DNA of 64,000 nt from Bettongia penicillata ogilbyi. Lineage: Eukaryota; Chordata; Mammalia; Diprotodontia; Potoroidae. This document shows positions 45,800-56,633 of the stretch, one piece after another; position 1 is the first letter of the stretch; each line of letters begins with the position of its first letter. The stretch covers positions 2,480,671 to 2,544,670 of the forward strand of contig JAJHZJ010000575.1 of assembly GCA_023548195.1 (NCBI GenBank), read 5' to 3'. The notes under the pieces are model-generated. The model had not been told where the DNA came from and searched no databases. It saw only the letters and a program-made list of their open reading frames with translations. Both the position numbers and the translations under genes were made by a program.

Positions 45800-46390
45800 C
45801 TCCTGATTCTTTCACTTTGAAGGTCATCTGTATCTGATGCCTGTACTCCCTCTCTATGCAATTTTTTCTTGTTGCCTTGAAATCTGAATTCCATGGGAAT
45901 GAGCTCTGTCTCCAAGGCCAGCAGTGGCTACCTCTTAAGTGCATCAAGTGGCCCCTTCTCGTTCTTCACCCTCCTTGACATCTCTGGAGCAGGGGATGCT
46001 GTAGATGACTGACTCCCCCTGGACACTCTTTGCTCTCCTGCTTTGGCTGATTCTTCTTGTTTGCTTTTTTTCCTTAATTCTCTTCCTGTAACTCTTCCCT
46101 GACCACAGTCTACATTTCTTCTCAGTAATTTGTCAATCTCCTTCATGCCCTGGACGTCAACAGTCATTTCTACGCTGATTGGGGCCAAATGAGTATCATT
46201 ACCCGGGCTAATCTTCTCAGCTGACAACCTGTATGGCAGACTGCCTGCTGAATCTGTCTGCCTGGATTTACTTCTAGAATCTCAAATTTATCTTTTATTT
46301 GAAGACAAATTCCTTTTACTTTACTTTCTGGTTTCTGTTCAATGTTCTGTCATTTTCTGAGTTCTTCCCTTGGTCTCCCCCTCCACCAAT
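45800..46390 (-). other. Coding-like minus-strand stretch, unidentified
   Basis: A 99-codon frame from an ATG at 46227 is hydrophilic and Lys/Arg/Glu/Ser-rich (…MKEIDKLLRRNVDCG…, …SRRVKNEKGPLDALKR). Past the stop, the same region reads on with little disturbance (LETELIPMEFRFQGNKKK). No known repeat signature. It could be a decayed retrocopy, a transposon ORF or a lineage-specific exon. No family recognised. Confidence 0.3.
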
Positions 46391-46394
46391 GCTA

Positions 46395-46550
46395 GCCATT
46401 ATAAGTCAGGCTGGATTTAGAGTTGGAAGGAACTTTAGGCATCTAGTTTAATATGATCATTTTACAAATGATGAAACTGAGGCTGATAGGTTGTGACTGA
46501 ACCGGAACTCACACCCTAACTTCTAGTACAGTGAGTGTTCTTTCCCCTGG
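46395..46550 (-). mobile_element. MIR3-type SINE
   Basis: Antisense: 'tttagagttggaaggaactt', 'cattttacaaatgatgaaac'. The head end is lost. Confidence 0.65.
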
Positions 46551-46554
46551 TTCA

Positions 46555-46735
46555 TAATGTTCTCTCCCTTCTCATCACTTTGTTTGCCTCTATCACCTCT
46601 TGCCTTGGCTTCCCAATCCATGTCTTTCATTCAGGTTTTCTTTCTTGAAACTGTTCTACTCTCACTTACCAGATTGATCTTTCAATGTATCACTATAATC
46701 TCTCTCTCTTTGTCTCTCTCTCTCTCTCCACCTAA
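46555..46735 (+). mobile_element. LINE-2 ORF2 scrap with CT run
   Basis: 'acctcttgccttggcttccc' and 'ctgttctactctcac' resemble the sense L2 reverse-transcriptase tail. A CT run (46700-46728) follows. Confidence 0.4.
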
Positions 46736-46739
46736 TCTA

Positions 46740-46945
46740 GTATTTGTTTACTAGATATATTTATATATAATTCCTATATATGAGATTATATATAACTAGA
46801 TATAACATTTATATATGTATATATAAGTAGATATAACATTTCTATATATGTATGTGAGTATATATGTATTTATGTGTGTATATATACATATGTGTATATA
46901 TATTATACACATTTTATATATATATGTATATATACATATGTATAT
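46740..46945. repeat. TATA/TGTA-rich low-complexity tract
   Basis: Imperfect 'tatatgtatatata' units over 200 bases. Confidence 0.85.
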
Positions 46946-47159
46946 AATGCAATCCTATAATGTTAGGCCCTTTACTCCATTGTCTAACGAGTAAAGCTGA
47001 AACACCTTAGCATTCAATGCTATGTATAATATCTCTAATAGATGGATCAATATGCATTTAATTCTGTCTATATCTCACACTACTTCCCCTCGTATGCTCC
47101 AGCACTGTAGTAAAATGGGACCTCATGAGTTGACAAAGTATATCTTGGTCATGTCATCA

Positions 47160-47490
47160 TTGATCAATTAATCAACAAGGAATTATAAGTATCTACTGTG
47201 TGTTGGACACTGTACTAAGCCTTGGAGACACAAAGAAAAGCAGCCATCTTCCCTGCCCTCAGGGTTTTCACATACTAATGGGAAAACCTAAACACAACGG
47301 TCTCCATGCAAGATACATGCTCTGTAAATGAAAGACAGTCTTGGACAGAAGGCATTAGCAGTGAGAGATGAGGGAGAAGTTGGGAAAGTCCTTTGGGAGA
47401 AGGTGGGAATTGATCTAAGTTTTGAAGGAGGTAAGAGACAGAAGGGAAAAGGAAGAGTATTCTGGGGGCAGAGGCATAGTAGACTCTAAA
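47160..47490 (-). mobile_element. LINE-2 3' part
   Basis: Antisense: 'gtatctactgtgtgttggac', 'ttccctgccctcagggttt', 'gtcctttgggagaaggtggg', 'aagttttgaaggaggtaag'. Confidence 0.8.
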
Positions 47491-48275
47491 TCAATGTCGA
47501 TTCCTTTCCACCTCCCTATGAGTAACTGTAGGAGGTGGTTCAGCAGAATTCAGGGGGCAGGCAAACATGGTTCTGGGAGAGGGAGCATTGTGTGTGAGGA
47601 CTGACATAAAAGGAGAAGAATGATGAGGCTCCCCTTTACCCCACAACCTTTGTGCTAAATATGAGCCTTTGTGCTAGGTATGTAAGGACAGATTTGTGTA
47701 TGCAAGGGGAGACTGTGGTGTTCTTTTTTAACTTCTTTCTTTCCTATAAACCTTCTTATCCCAAGGTTTACTATAAACCTTCCAAAGCTCATTGCTGACA
47801 ATGGGTTGCTTGACATTGAGTAGTACATCAGGTGAGGACTTTTGAGTGCTAGTACTAGAAGTCACACCCCTTCAAGATTACCCCTAGGAAACTGAATAAA
47901 TGAGGGATTTGAAGAAGCAGAGGTGAGAAGGATGGACATCGAAGCCTTGGATGATAGGATGATAACAGTAGGACTGATTACTCAGGGTTTCCAGGTCAGC
48001 AGGCAAACCTTATAGACCAGGACAAAATGATCTCAGACAAGTTGTCCTGGACTCATGTCACAAATAAGCCAAGCAGTCTAGAACTGCTTCAGAGGAAAAA
48101 GGGAAAATCTGAACATCAATGTATTGTTACTGTGCACCCAGGGCAAACCACTAGTCACTAATATTTTAGAGATATAAAATTCATACATCTCATATTAGCT
48201 ACAGTTCCCATGGCTATTTAACTACCTTTCTTAGCTGGATGAAAGCTATTTCTTCTTTCATTTTATTTTAGTAAA
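47491..48275. other. No gene recognised
   Basis: Unassigned. 'ctataaaccttc' is repeated at 47745 and 47772. Confidence 0.45.
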
Positions 48276-48279
48276 AGGC

Positions 48280-48475
48280 AAAGGTCTCTCACTGCAACTG
48301 GGGCCATCTCCAGTGGTCCCTGTCTATATCTCACTACTGGACCCAGATGGGGTCTCTCTGGAGAGAGTGAGGCAGGTGCACAGCCCTCCCTCACGTAAAT
48401 CCAATTCTCTTGGAAATCATGATATCATCTTCCTGGTGTCATCATCCTCTTTGAGAATGGAGGACAAACACCAAG
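48280..48475 (+). mobile_element. SINE of a second marsupial family, 3' part
   Basis: 'aggtgcacagccctccctca', 'cgtaaatccaattctcttgg', 'tcctggtgtcatcatcctct' and 'gaatggaggacaaacaccaa' match a SINE tail common in marsupial genomes as I recall it. This is the only copy I see here. Confidence 0.5.
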
Positions 48476-48594
48476 GACACTGAGAGAAGTGATACTATCC
48501 CCTGCTCTGAGAACCTAGCCTTGCTGTGCAGTGCAAGTTGGGCCAAGTGTCCCAGAGAGAGTGTTATATTCTATATATAATTATACATGCATTT

Positions 48595-48712
48595 ATCTTT
48601 CCAACAGAAGGCAAGCCCTTGAGGATGGGAACTGTTTCATATTAGGCTTTGTACTTCCAGTACCTACAAAATACCTTGTATATAATAAGTGCCTAATAAA
48701 TGCTTCTTGGTT
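48595..48712 (+). mobile_element. LINE-2 3' UTR
   Basis: 'ggcaagcccttgaggatggg', 'cagtacctacaaaatacc' and 'tgcctaataaatgcttcttg' in sense. Confidence 0.8.
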
Positions 48713-48809
48713 GATCGATCCATAGCTTTTGGCCTTCCTTTTGCTGGTACAGATTCCAGCTTAGTCTTGATAGATGGCCTTCATGAGAAGCAAGGAACCA
48801 CAAATTCAT

Positions 48810-48965
48810 CGCTTGAGGGCATGAGGTAGCCCAATGGATAGAGCACCAGTCCCGGTCATGGGAACCTGAGTTCAAATCCAATCTTAGACACTTACTAGTT
48901 GTGTGACCTGGGCAAGTCACTTAACTGCAATTGCCTTCCAAAATTAAATTTAAAAAAATCATTGC
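48810..48965 (+). mobile_element. SINE head, Mar-type
   Basis: 'caatggatagagcaccagtc', 'gaacctgagttcaaatccaa', 'tgtgtgacctgggcaagtca' and an A-rich end 'aaatttaaaaaaatc'. A short head-plus-tail form, about 150 bp. Confidence 0.88.
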
Positions 48966-49570
48966 TTGATGCCCAACCTTCCAGAAGTGGATGTCTCTAG
49001 ACAGGCTGGTCCTCAGATGACTGCTTTATACATGGTCCATGGAAGCCTTTCTAGGGCAGCTTGTACTCTTGGCCTATCAAAGAAAATGTCAGTGGATCAC
49101 TCCCACTCCACAGTAAGGTATCAGAGTGATTCTGAGGTGGAGAGTGAGAAGCAATGCATCTTTTTCAGGAGCTCTTTTTTTTTTTTTTAACCCTAAACAA
49201 TATAGAGACAATCATTAATTCTCAGACATCACTGAAGGAAGAAAGATAGGTGCTAGAAATAAGAGTGAATACCTAAGCAGCCTCTGAATGATAAGACCAC
49301 AGGGGGCCCCTTCCACCGTTTATTTTTATTGCAATGTTTGGCCAACATGCACATGTGCATTTATTGCGCCACATAATAAATAACATAGTTAGGCTCCTCA
49401 GGGCTTGATTGAATTTGACGGTCTCAGAGGTTCCCTCAGTGCTAAATCTAGGAGCCTATGAGTAAGTCTTTTTTAGCCCTATTAAAAACATCAGAACCAC
49501 TTCATTTTTTTTTTTAACAAAGGGTAAATAGAGGTCCTCTCTCAGTAGTTTTGCTTGATGCCACTAGGTC
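48966..49570. other. No gene recognised
   Basis: Unassigned, with T runs at 49178-49189 and 49505-49515. Confidence 0.45.
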
Positions 49571-49574
49571 CTGA

Positions 49575-49904
49575 TCTGGTGGTGGACTCTCACCTAACAC
49601 CCTCTGCAATCCCCGGCTCCCACTTACCTTTCCAATCTTACTTCATTGGAACCTCCTGCGTTATTCCTTATTCATACAGATTCCTTTTCCCACCCTGGTT
49701 TCTTTGCGCTAGTGACCTCCTACAGGTGGAATACTCTCACTCCTAATAGCTGTCTCTCCCCAAGTCTGTCTCTCCTCTCTCTGTCTCTTGTTTCTGAGTG
49801 TCTGTCTCTCTCTCCACCACCCTCCTCCCCTAGCTTCCCTCAAGCATAGTTCAAGGGTCACACCTTTCCTATGAACTTTTCTATCTCTGAACTCTGGTTG
49901 TTAA

Positions 49905-49905
<1 letters not shown>
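49575..49905 (+). mobile_element. LINE-2 ORF2 tail, left of CT array
   Basis: 'tacaggtggaatactctcac', 'agcttccctcaagcatagtt' and 'cacctttcctatgaac' follow the sense L2 end of ORF2. The 3' UTR continues at 50140 beyond the array. Confidence 0.7.
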
Positions 49906-49907
<2 letters not shown>

Positions 49908-49981
<74 letters not shown>

Positions 49982-50000
49982 CCTCCCTCCCTCCCTCCCT

Positions 50001-50072
<72 letters not shown>
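49908..50072. repeat. CT - CCCT - CT compound microsatellite
   Basis: CT units (49908-49975), CCCT units (about 49976-50009), then CT units to 50072; a block-symmetric array. The Ser/Leu and Arg/Glu frames through it are artefacts. Confidence 0.95.
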
Positions 50073-50076
<4 letters not shown>

Positions 50077-50139
50077 CTGTCTTTCTCTGTAATTAGTTTT
50101 GATCTTTTCTCTCCTTCTCTCTGCCTGGCATTTACTTGC

Positions 50140-50275
50140 ATTTACAGTGGACCCTTGTAGCAGAAGGGAAGCCCTTTGAGGACCAGGACTCTTGTTTTAC
50201 TCTGCTGATTCCCCAACGGCTAGCCCGGTGGTTTGCACACAATAGGCACTTAATAAATGTAATTCAGTTCAATAA
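50140..50275 (+). mobile_element. LINE-2 3' UTR, right of CT array
   Basis: 'ccctttgaggaccaggactc', 'ggtttgcacacaataggcac' and 'ttaataaatgtaattcag'. Confidence 0.8.
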
Positions 50276-50430
50276 GAATTATTAAGCAGCCACCCACGTA
50301 CTAAAGACCATTCTAGGGATTCCCAGACAAAAGGAACAAATCCTTGCCTGCAACCAGCTTCCCTTCTAAAGGCAGGAAACAGCACGTATGGGAATTAGCA
50401 AACATTCAGTAATAAGTAAATTCCAAATGT
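50272..50430 (-). mobile_element. LINE-2 3' end, antisense
   Basis: 'aagaattattaagcagccac' and 'caaatccttgcctgcaacc' read as the complement of an L2 terminus, tail to tail with the previous copy. Confidence 0.6.
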
Positions 50431-50494
50431 AAACAAAATTAGAATAATCTGTTCAATTAAATTAAATTTAAGTACTCAGAATTTTAGCCAAAGC

Positions 50495-50660
50495 AGCCAA
50501 CTTGGCATTCCATTCATTTACCACCACTATGTCTTTGCTTAGACTATTTCCCCATGCTTGGAATGTGATCCCTCCTCATCCCTTTTAGAACCTGTGGCTT
50601 CCTTCAAATCTCTCCTCCTACACTATTTCCTGAAGGAGCTTTTCCTGATTCCTCCAGTTG
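50495..50660 (+). mobile_element. LINE-2, left of SINE
   Basis: 'ttccccatgcttggaatgtg', 'ggcttccttcaaatctctcc' and 'cctgaaggagcttttcctga' in sense. The L2 3' UTR resumes after the SINE. Confidence 0.8.
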
Positions 50661-50662
50661 TT

Positions 50663-50915
50663 AGAGGGGAAGCTAGGTGGTGCAGAAGATAGAGCACCAG
50701 GCATGGAGTCAGGAAGACTTGAGTTCAGAAGTGGCCTCAGACACTTATCAGCTGTAAGACCCTGGGCAAGTTATTTCACCCTGATTGCCTCAGGTTCCTC
50801 ATTTGTAAAATGACCTGAAGAAGGAAATGGCAAATCACTCCAGTTTCTTTGACAAGAAAAGTCCAAACTGGGTCACAGAGCTGATCCGACTGAAACAATT
50901 AAACGACAGCCATGA
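50663..50915 (+). mobile_element. SINE, complete, Mar-type (reference copy)
   Basis: Complete sense element: head 'gaagctaggtggtgcagaag', 'gagttcagaagtggcctcag', 'agaccctgggcaagttattt', middle 'cctcatttgtaaaatgacct', tail 'ctttgacaagaaaagtcc' and 'ctgatccgactgaaac', ending in an A-rich stretch. It splits an L2. Confidence 0.93.
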
Positions 50916-50919
50916 GTTA

Positions 50920-51045
50920 CTCAGCGTCCTCAAATCATCACATCTAACATTATCTGTGCTTATCCCACCAGCACGGTGGATGTAAGCTGATTTTATTCTA
51001 TCTTCGTGCCCCTGTGAACCCTAGCACAGGAACAAACGCTTATCT
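50920..51045 (+). mobile_element. LINE-2, right of SINE
   Basis: 'ctaacattatctgtgcttat' and 'gtgaaccctagcacaggaac' continue the L2 broken at 50660. Confidence 0.6.
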
Positions 51046-51900
51046 CCATCCTTCCTAAGAAACAGAAAACCCTGTTCTCTGAGATTTGTCAGTTTTTATA
51101 GGAAAGAAGATATTATCATTTTACAAATTCCTGCAGAGGCTCACTCTATAACTGAGGCTCAGAAATAGGATGTTGGTTTGCTTCAATATTCTCCTAGATA
51201 ATCATCCCCAAACTCTCCATTACCATATCATCTGCAAAGTTTCATTTGCAATGATGCAAATGAGACATTTAGCTCTAGTGACTTTTCTTCCAATCCTGGG
51301 GGAAAAACACAGAAATAAAAAGATTGAGTTGGAATTGGGTCAAAGTGATAATGGTCAAATACTTGATCAACTTCAAGATGAGCTTTTTGTCCATGTTCAC
51401 TAAATAAGACCTCTTTCTAAGGCAAATTCCCTTCTTCCAGGGAAGCAACTCCCATGAGAAAGGGGCCAGCCATTCACACCAATCACCACCCAATGACCCC
51501 CACAGGACAGGCCAACCAGCCCTGCAGAAGCAGCAAGTCCCAGCAGACAGTGTGTACCAAGCAGGTCAAACCATGAGTACCATGACCTTGACCATCATCT
51601 CCCTCAGACGTTGGGGATGGCAATGCCTCCAGTTCCTGTCCTCAGATATAATTTTGGGAAGCATCTCTTATGGAGACGCAGTTAGAGTCTTGCTCTTGTG
51701 GGGATGATAGCTACAGCTATTGAAGACCCAGGGGTGGGGGAAGGCTTGGTCGCCTAAGCCCTTGGTGCTATCAAATGGTTCCACTTTAGAAACTGAGCTG
51801 ATTTTATCTGAGGAAGTGGCATTCGAGAAAAGACATTAGCATCTACTTTGCCAACACACTCTAAGGTCCATCAATTTTCCATATGACTTTCTGCTGAAAC
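51046..51900. other. No gene recognised
   Basis: Unassigned. Contains ATGCAAAT (51254), a perfect octamer for POU factors, expected by chance about once in this much sequence. Confidence 0.45.
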
Positions 51901-51904
51901 CCTT

Positions 51905-52045
51905 CTTAGATGTAGTCTTGCCCAATGGAACATGAGCTCTTTGAAAGCATCAACTGTTGCTTTTGTAACAGAATGCCTAGCATTCATTATAGGGCTTGGA
52001 ATATAGTAAGAACTTAATAAATACTTTATTCATTCATTCAACCTG
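51905..52045 (+). mobile_element. LINE-2 3' UTR
   Basis: 'ggaacatgagctctttgaaa', 'acagaatgcctagcattc' and 'agaacttaataaatacttt'. Confidence 0.75.
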
Positions 52046-52059
52046 AAGGATTTTTGTTT

Positions 52060-52690
52060 AAGATTGGGAAAGGAATGTGACAGGGCTGTGTATTGTCACC
52101 TTATTTGTTTAACTTACATGTAGAATACGAATTGCAAAATGCCAGGTTGGGTGACTCAGAAGCCAGAATTAAGGTTGCCAGGAGAAATATCACCAATCCC
52201 AAATATGCAGACAATAACACTCTGATGACAGAAAGTGAAGATGAGGATGAAAGAGGAGAATGTAAAAGCTGGCTTGGAGTTTAATATACAAAACCAAAGA
52301 TTTTGGCACCAGAGTCCATCATGTCCTGGCAAAGAGAGGGAAAAGAAATGGAAGCAGTGTCAGATTTTATATTCTTGGGCTCAAAGAACTCTGCAGATGG
52401 CAACTGTAGCAATGAAATTAAAAGAGACTTGCTCCTTAGAAAGAAAACTATGGCAAACCTAGAGAGTATACTGAAGATCAAAGATGTCACCTTGCCAACA
52501 AAGGTCAAAAGCTATTAACTTTCCAGCAGTAATGTCTGGCTGTGAGAGTTGGACTATAAGGAAAGCTGAGCACTGCAGAATCAGTGCTTTTGAATTGTGG
52601 TGCAGAGGACTTTTGGCCAGGAGCTACTCCACACTTAATAAGGCTGCCACTTTGCAGGTGACATGCCAGTGCCCACCATGTTTGATGCCT
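52060..52690 (+). mobile_element. RTE LINE, BovB-like, 3' part of reverse transcriptase
   Basis: Frames give, in order, LFNLHVEYELQNARLGDSEA, ITNPKYADNNTLMTESEDE (motif C YAD(D/N) followed by the family's T-L-M-ES), EFNIQNQRF, SDFIFLGSKNSADGNCSNEI, NLESILKIKDVTLPTKVK and MSGCESWTIRKAEHCRISAF, all typical of the BovB/RTE reverse-transcriptase C-terminal part. The second Asp of the YADD box is Asn and several frameshifts exist, so it is inactive. The overlapping frames at 52093-52711 together trace this one ORF. Confidence 0.9.
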
Positions 52691-52824
52691 TCCTCCCTAG
52701 GTAGGATCTGACTAAGCACCAACTCCACTGAAAGCTGTGGAGAATTTGGGGCTATGATCCTTCCTTGATGAAACCTCTAAGTAGGACCATATACTCTTCA
52801 CACATTTTTCAGTATTGCCCTAGT

Positions 52825-53000
52825 GGCTTTCTTGCTGTTCTCAGCAATCTCTTGCCTGTGTGCCTGTGTGCTTTTGCACAGTCTGGGAGCCATGCCTGGA
52901 AGTCCCTCTTCCTTCATCTCTGCCTTTGCCAAACCCTACTTCTCTTCAAGGTTAACCTCAAATGCCCCCTTCTGCCTTCTTTCTTTGTCTTTATATACTT
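52825..53000 (+). mobile_element. LINE-2 ORF2 tail
   Basis: 'gccatgcctggaagtccctc' and 'aaccctacttctcttcaagg' follow the L2 'gcctggaatg...cttcaag' order in sense. Confidence 0.6.
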
Positions 53001-53049
53001 ATTGTCTCAGCACCAGGTTTTGCATACTATTATAACAATATTATTATTA

Positions 53050-53295
53050 GCAATAATCAATAAGACATTTTTTAAATGTCTACTGGGATCCAGGCACTGT
53101 GCTAAACTCTAGAGACAGTCCCTGCCCTCACAGTCCAATGGGGAAGACAACATGTTCTCATGTACAAACAAGCTGTCAACAGGGTAAATTGGAGATGATT
53201 GACAGGAGAAAAGCACTGGAGATCAGAAAGGGCTTCTTGGAGAAGGCAACATTTTATTCAAGACTTGAAGGAAGTCTGGAGGTAGAGATGGGGGG
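53050..53295 (-). mobile_element. LINE-2 3' part
   Basis: Antisense: 'ccaggcactgtgctaaactc', 'agtccctgccctcacagtcc', 'gtaaattggagatgattgac', 'agacttgaaggaagtctgg'. Confidence 0.85.
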
Positions 53296-53299
53296 GTAG

Positions 53300-53575
53300 A
53301 GATAACAATAAGAACAACCATCTTATACAACACTTTCAGGTTTGCAAAGCCCTTCACTTCAAAGCCTATTCTTATTTGAACCTCACAATAACTCTGTGAG
53401 ATAGATTCTATTATGTTCCCATTTTACAGATGAGGAACTTGATGTAGACAAAGGTTAAGGGATTTATTGGGAGTCACACAGTTAATTGACCATCTAAGGC
53501 AGCATTCTAACCCAGGACTTCTGGACCTCAAATCCACCATGAACTCTCTTGCCATTCAACCACTTAATAAATGGG
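53300..53575 (-). mobile_element. MIR-type SINE
   Basis: Antisense: 'gtttgcaaagcccttcactt', 'cctcacaataactctgtgag', 'cattttacagatgaggaact', 'gagtcacacagttaattg'. Confidence 0.8.
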
Positions 53576-54430
53576 ATTTTTTTTTGTTTTAATAAGAACT
53601 AATTACCATCTTTTAAAGGGAGATAGAACTTGAACTGTTAGAGTGGCTTCTTTGTGGTCATGCTAAGCCAGATCCAGTTCTGGCAATTTATATACTAGGC
53701 AAATCGGCAACTTTCTAGAAGATGCTTTCACAGTTACATAACCCAAATTCTCATTTCTTTTGGTTACATTTTCATTTGCAAAGAAAAAAATAGTTTCTGT
53801 ATCATAGTGATTTATTAAGCATTATGTAAGTTCCAGAATTCTTTTTTGTACTGACTAGATCTTACAAATTTAGAACTGAAAATTTAAGAAAAAAGATTTA
53901 CTACTGGAAGGCAGAATTTTTCCATCTCCAATTGTTTGGGGGGGGGGGTTATTCTCCTAATTTTTTTAACAGAGCTAAAAAGCAATTCTATTGGTAATTA
54001 GTAGATGCATTAACCTAAAAAGATAAGCAGCAAGATGATCCAATTTTCAAGTTTTTCCTATATATTTTAAAGCATTTGGTGGAATGTTTTCTTCATCTGC
54101 TTTGTTTAAATGTCAACTTTTGGCTTTATGAGGGCTTTAATACATCAAAATGATATTTAGAAAAAGTCATTAGAATCTAGAACAAAAGTATAAATGCATC
54201 CAACAATTTATGACTTTGCTGAGTGCCAACACTATCTTTATGTACCATCAGCCTCAGTGAGATGACATGTCATAAGTTACACATCTAAAAATTATAATCA
54301 GAAGAAAGCCAACAGAGGCATAATTTATTAACTTGTTATCCTTTGAAAGTCACTAGCTAATAAAACTTCTTAAAAAAAAAGAAAAAACCCTTTAAGAGAT
54401 GCCACCAACCAAACAACAGATGATTTATGA
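53576..54430. other. No gene recognised; G run at 53938-53948
   Basis: AT-rich and free of recognisable repeats. An unbroken run of 11 G stands out at 53938-53948. Confidence 0.5.
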
Positions 54431-54439
54431 GTATGTATG

Positions 54440-54560
54440 CTTCCCAAGGCATCATACCGAGCATCCTGAGGGACACAGAGAAGCTCCATACAGGGCCCTG
54501 CCCTCAGCAAACCCACATTCGATTTGGGAAGATGCAGCATATATTCAAATGTTTCTAGAT
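54440..54560 (-). mobile_element. LINE-2 3' UTR
   Basis: Antisense: 'cctgagggacacagagaagc', 'gggccctgccctcagcaaac'. Confidence 0.6.
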
Positions 54561-54649
54561 ATAAACCATCTTTAAAATGTAGTTTGCAGCCCAAAATGAA
54601 ATCTCTTTGAAGGGAAATTTAAACATACCTGCTCATGAAGATACAGGTT

Positions 54650-54800
54650 AAAATACAGTGAAATATTTGCATACATATAGATAATACCTGCATCTATATG
54701 TATATTACACAAGGCATATGTATATATATACACGTGCATATATGTATGTATGTACCTAAACATGCAAATATGTGTATATCCACACACACACACACACACT
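54650..54800. repeat. TATG and CA microsatellites
   Basis: ATATGTAT-type units (54660-54775) then a CA run (about 54781-54799). Confidence 0.85.
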
Positions 54801-55144
54801 CCCCTCCATTTTCCTCATAAGTACATCTGGGATAATGATGCATCCTTCTCTTCTCCTTGATGGTAAAAAGTTGTAACATTTCTGAATTTTTTTTCCATTT
54901 TTCTTCTATTTGTTGCTCTCATACACTGAAGAGAATAAAGACAGGAAAAATTGCCAGATTGGACTTAGTGTGTATGTATCTAGATAGATAGATGCCTAGA
55001 TACATGAAGGCCAGGCCATCAGAGAAATGATGACATGATTTGTACTTGACTTTGTTTTCAGTGAGGGAGGGCTGTGAAAGGTCACCAGCCTCACTTCTCC
55101 TCCAGAGTCTCTGAATCCAGTGACTTGATATTCCTCAGGATGAC

Positions 55145-55275
55145 TGGAGATGACCCAGGATGAGACAATTGGGGTTAAGTGACTTGCCCAAGGTCACACA
55201 GCTAGTGCGTGTTATCTGAGATGACATTTGAACTCAGGTCCTCCTGACACTATCCACTGCACCACCTAGTTGCAC
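55145..55275 (-). mobile_element. SINE fragment, Mar-type head and middle
   Basis: Antisense: 'gtgacttgcccaaggtcaca', 'tttgaactcaggtcctcctg', 'ctatccactgcaccacctag'. Confidence 0.88.
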
Positions 55276-55276
55276 A

Positions 55277-55335
55277 GACAGATAGATAGATTATATATAT
55301 GTATGTGTATACATATGTATGTGTGTATATATATG

Positions 55336-55399
<64 letters not shown>

Positions 55400-55405
55400 T
55401 AAGGA
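55277..55405. repeat. GATA / TATG / AT / GA compound microsatellite
   Basis: Short GATA units, TATG units, a perfect AT run (about 55341-55374) and a GA run (55375-55399), growing from the edge of a SINE. Confidence 0.9.
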
Positions 55406-55799
55406 CAGAGATAGAGAGATATTGTTATATAGAGAGAAAAATAGGAGATCAATGCTGGAGGAAATATAACTGTGAGGGATTTGAGCAATAGATGTATAAG
55501 ACATCCAAAGAAGAAGATGATACACCAAAGGAATGGAAAAAAACTCAGAGCTTCTGATATCAAAATAGAATATTGAGACAACATCAACTAGTGACCTACT
55601 TTCCTAGTCTCCCACTTAGAAGAATCTCCTGGTTATCCATAAATAAACTGGAAGCTTACTCAGTAAGTATGTTAAGAAGGAATAATCAGAGTCTAAAAAG
55701 CAACATTCCCAGGATGTTAACCTAAGGTTGTGAATTAAAAGCAATTTAGATAACTATTTCAATATAATTGACTTTTTTTGTAATTCTATTTTATTAATT

Positions 55800-55900
55800 T
55801 GAAAATATTTATTTCTGAGATAGGGTCCATAGATTTCACCAATGGGACAAAGAGATCTGTGACACACCAAAGGTCATGACCCTTTCAAACAGACCCCTTT
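55800..55900 (-). mobile_element. Non-autonomous hAT-like repeat fragment
   Basis: 'agatagggtccatagatttc' and 'accaatgggacaaagag' are the complement of the central block of the repeat at 38776. Confidence 0.5.
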
Positions 55901-56633
55901 GTTGCCATTTTGCAATTGACTAAAAGATGTAGGGAGCACAATATCCTCTTGTGCTGATTATTTCTTTATTATGAAAATGCATTTGAGGTGGTGGGGCCAA
56001 GATGGTGGAGTAGAAGCTCCTCCCCATAACCTATAAAATACCTGTAAAAAATCAATCTAAACAAATTCTAGAGCAGTAGAAGCCACAAAACGACAGAGTG
56101 AAGGAGATTTCCAACCCAGGGCATCCTGGAAGGCCAACAGGATAGTTATATCACACTGGACATGGAGCAGAGCACAGTACAGCCTTGGCCACACTGTGGG
56201 AAGAATAGGACTGGAGCAGTCTTCAAGGAACCACCAGCAGCACCTGCAGGTCCCAGATTCTTCAACTCACAAACTCCAAAAGCAGCTTAAGAGGTCAAAG
56301 AGAAAGTTGTTTCACCTGGGTGAGAAGGGAACCCAGAAGACTAGCCCCAGCCCCAGGCAGTGGCAGCTGCTATTGTTAGAGCCTGGCCTAAAGGACTTGG
56401 GGCAATTGAGCACTTGATCTGGATCTTGGCCCTGAGAGGTGGCCATGGAGTGAGAAGCTGTGCTGGCTGGTGTGGTGGAGCTGGTGGAGGCTCTGGAGAG
56501 GGAAACTTGCTCACAGACCAGAGCACAGGCCAGGAGAGGAACTCGTCTCCCTTGATTGTTCCACCTTGGAGGAACTGAGAACTTACAGGTCCTTTTGACA
56601 AAGGACTCAAAAGTCAAGTAACTGGCTGAGAAA

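Noticed and set aside
49871..50141. Ser/Leu and Arg/Glu frames across 49.9-50.1 kb
   Set aside because: Pure CT/CCCT microsatellite; no gene.
50663..50735. A tRNA gene
   Set aside because: The head is tRNA-like but belongs to a SINE. No intact cloverleaf or anticodon arm, and the same head recurs in other SINEs of the window.
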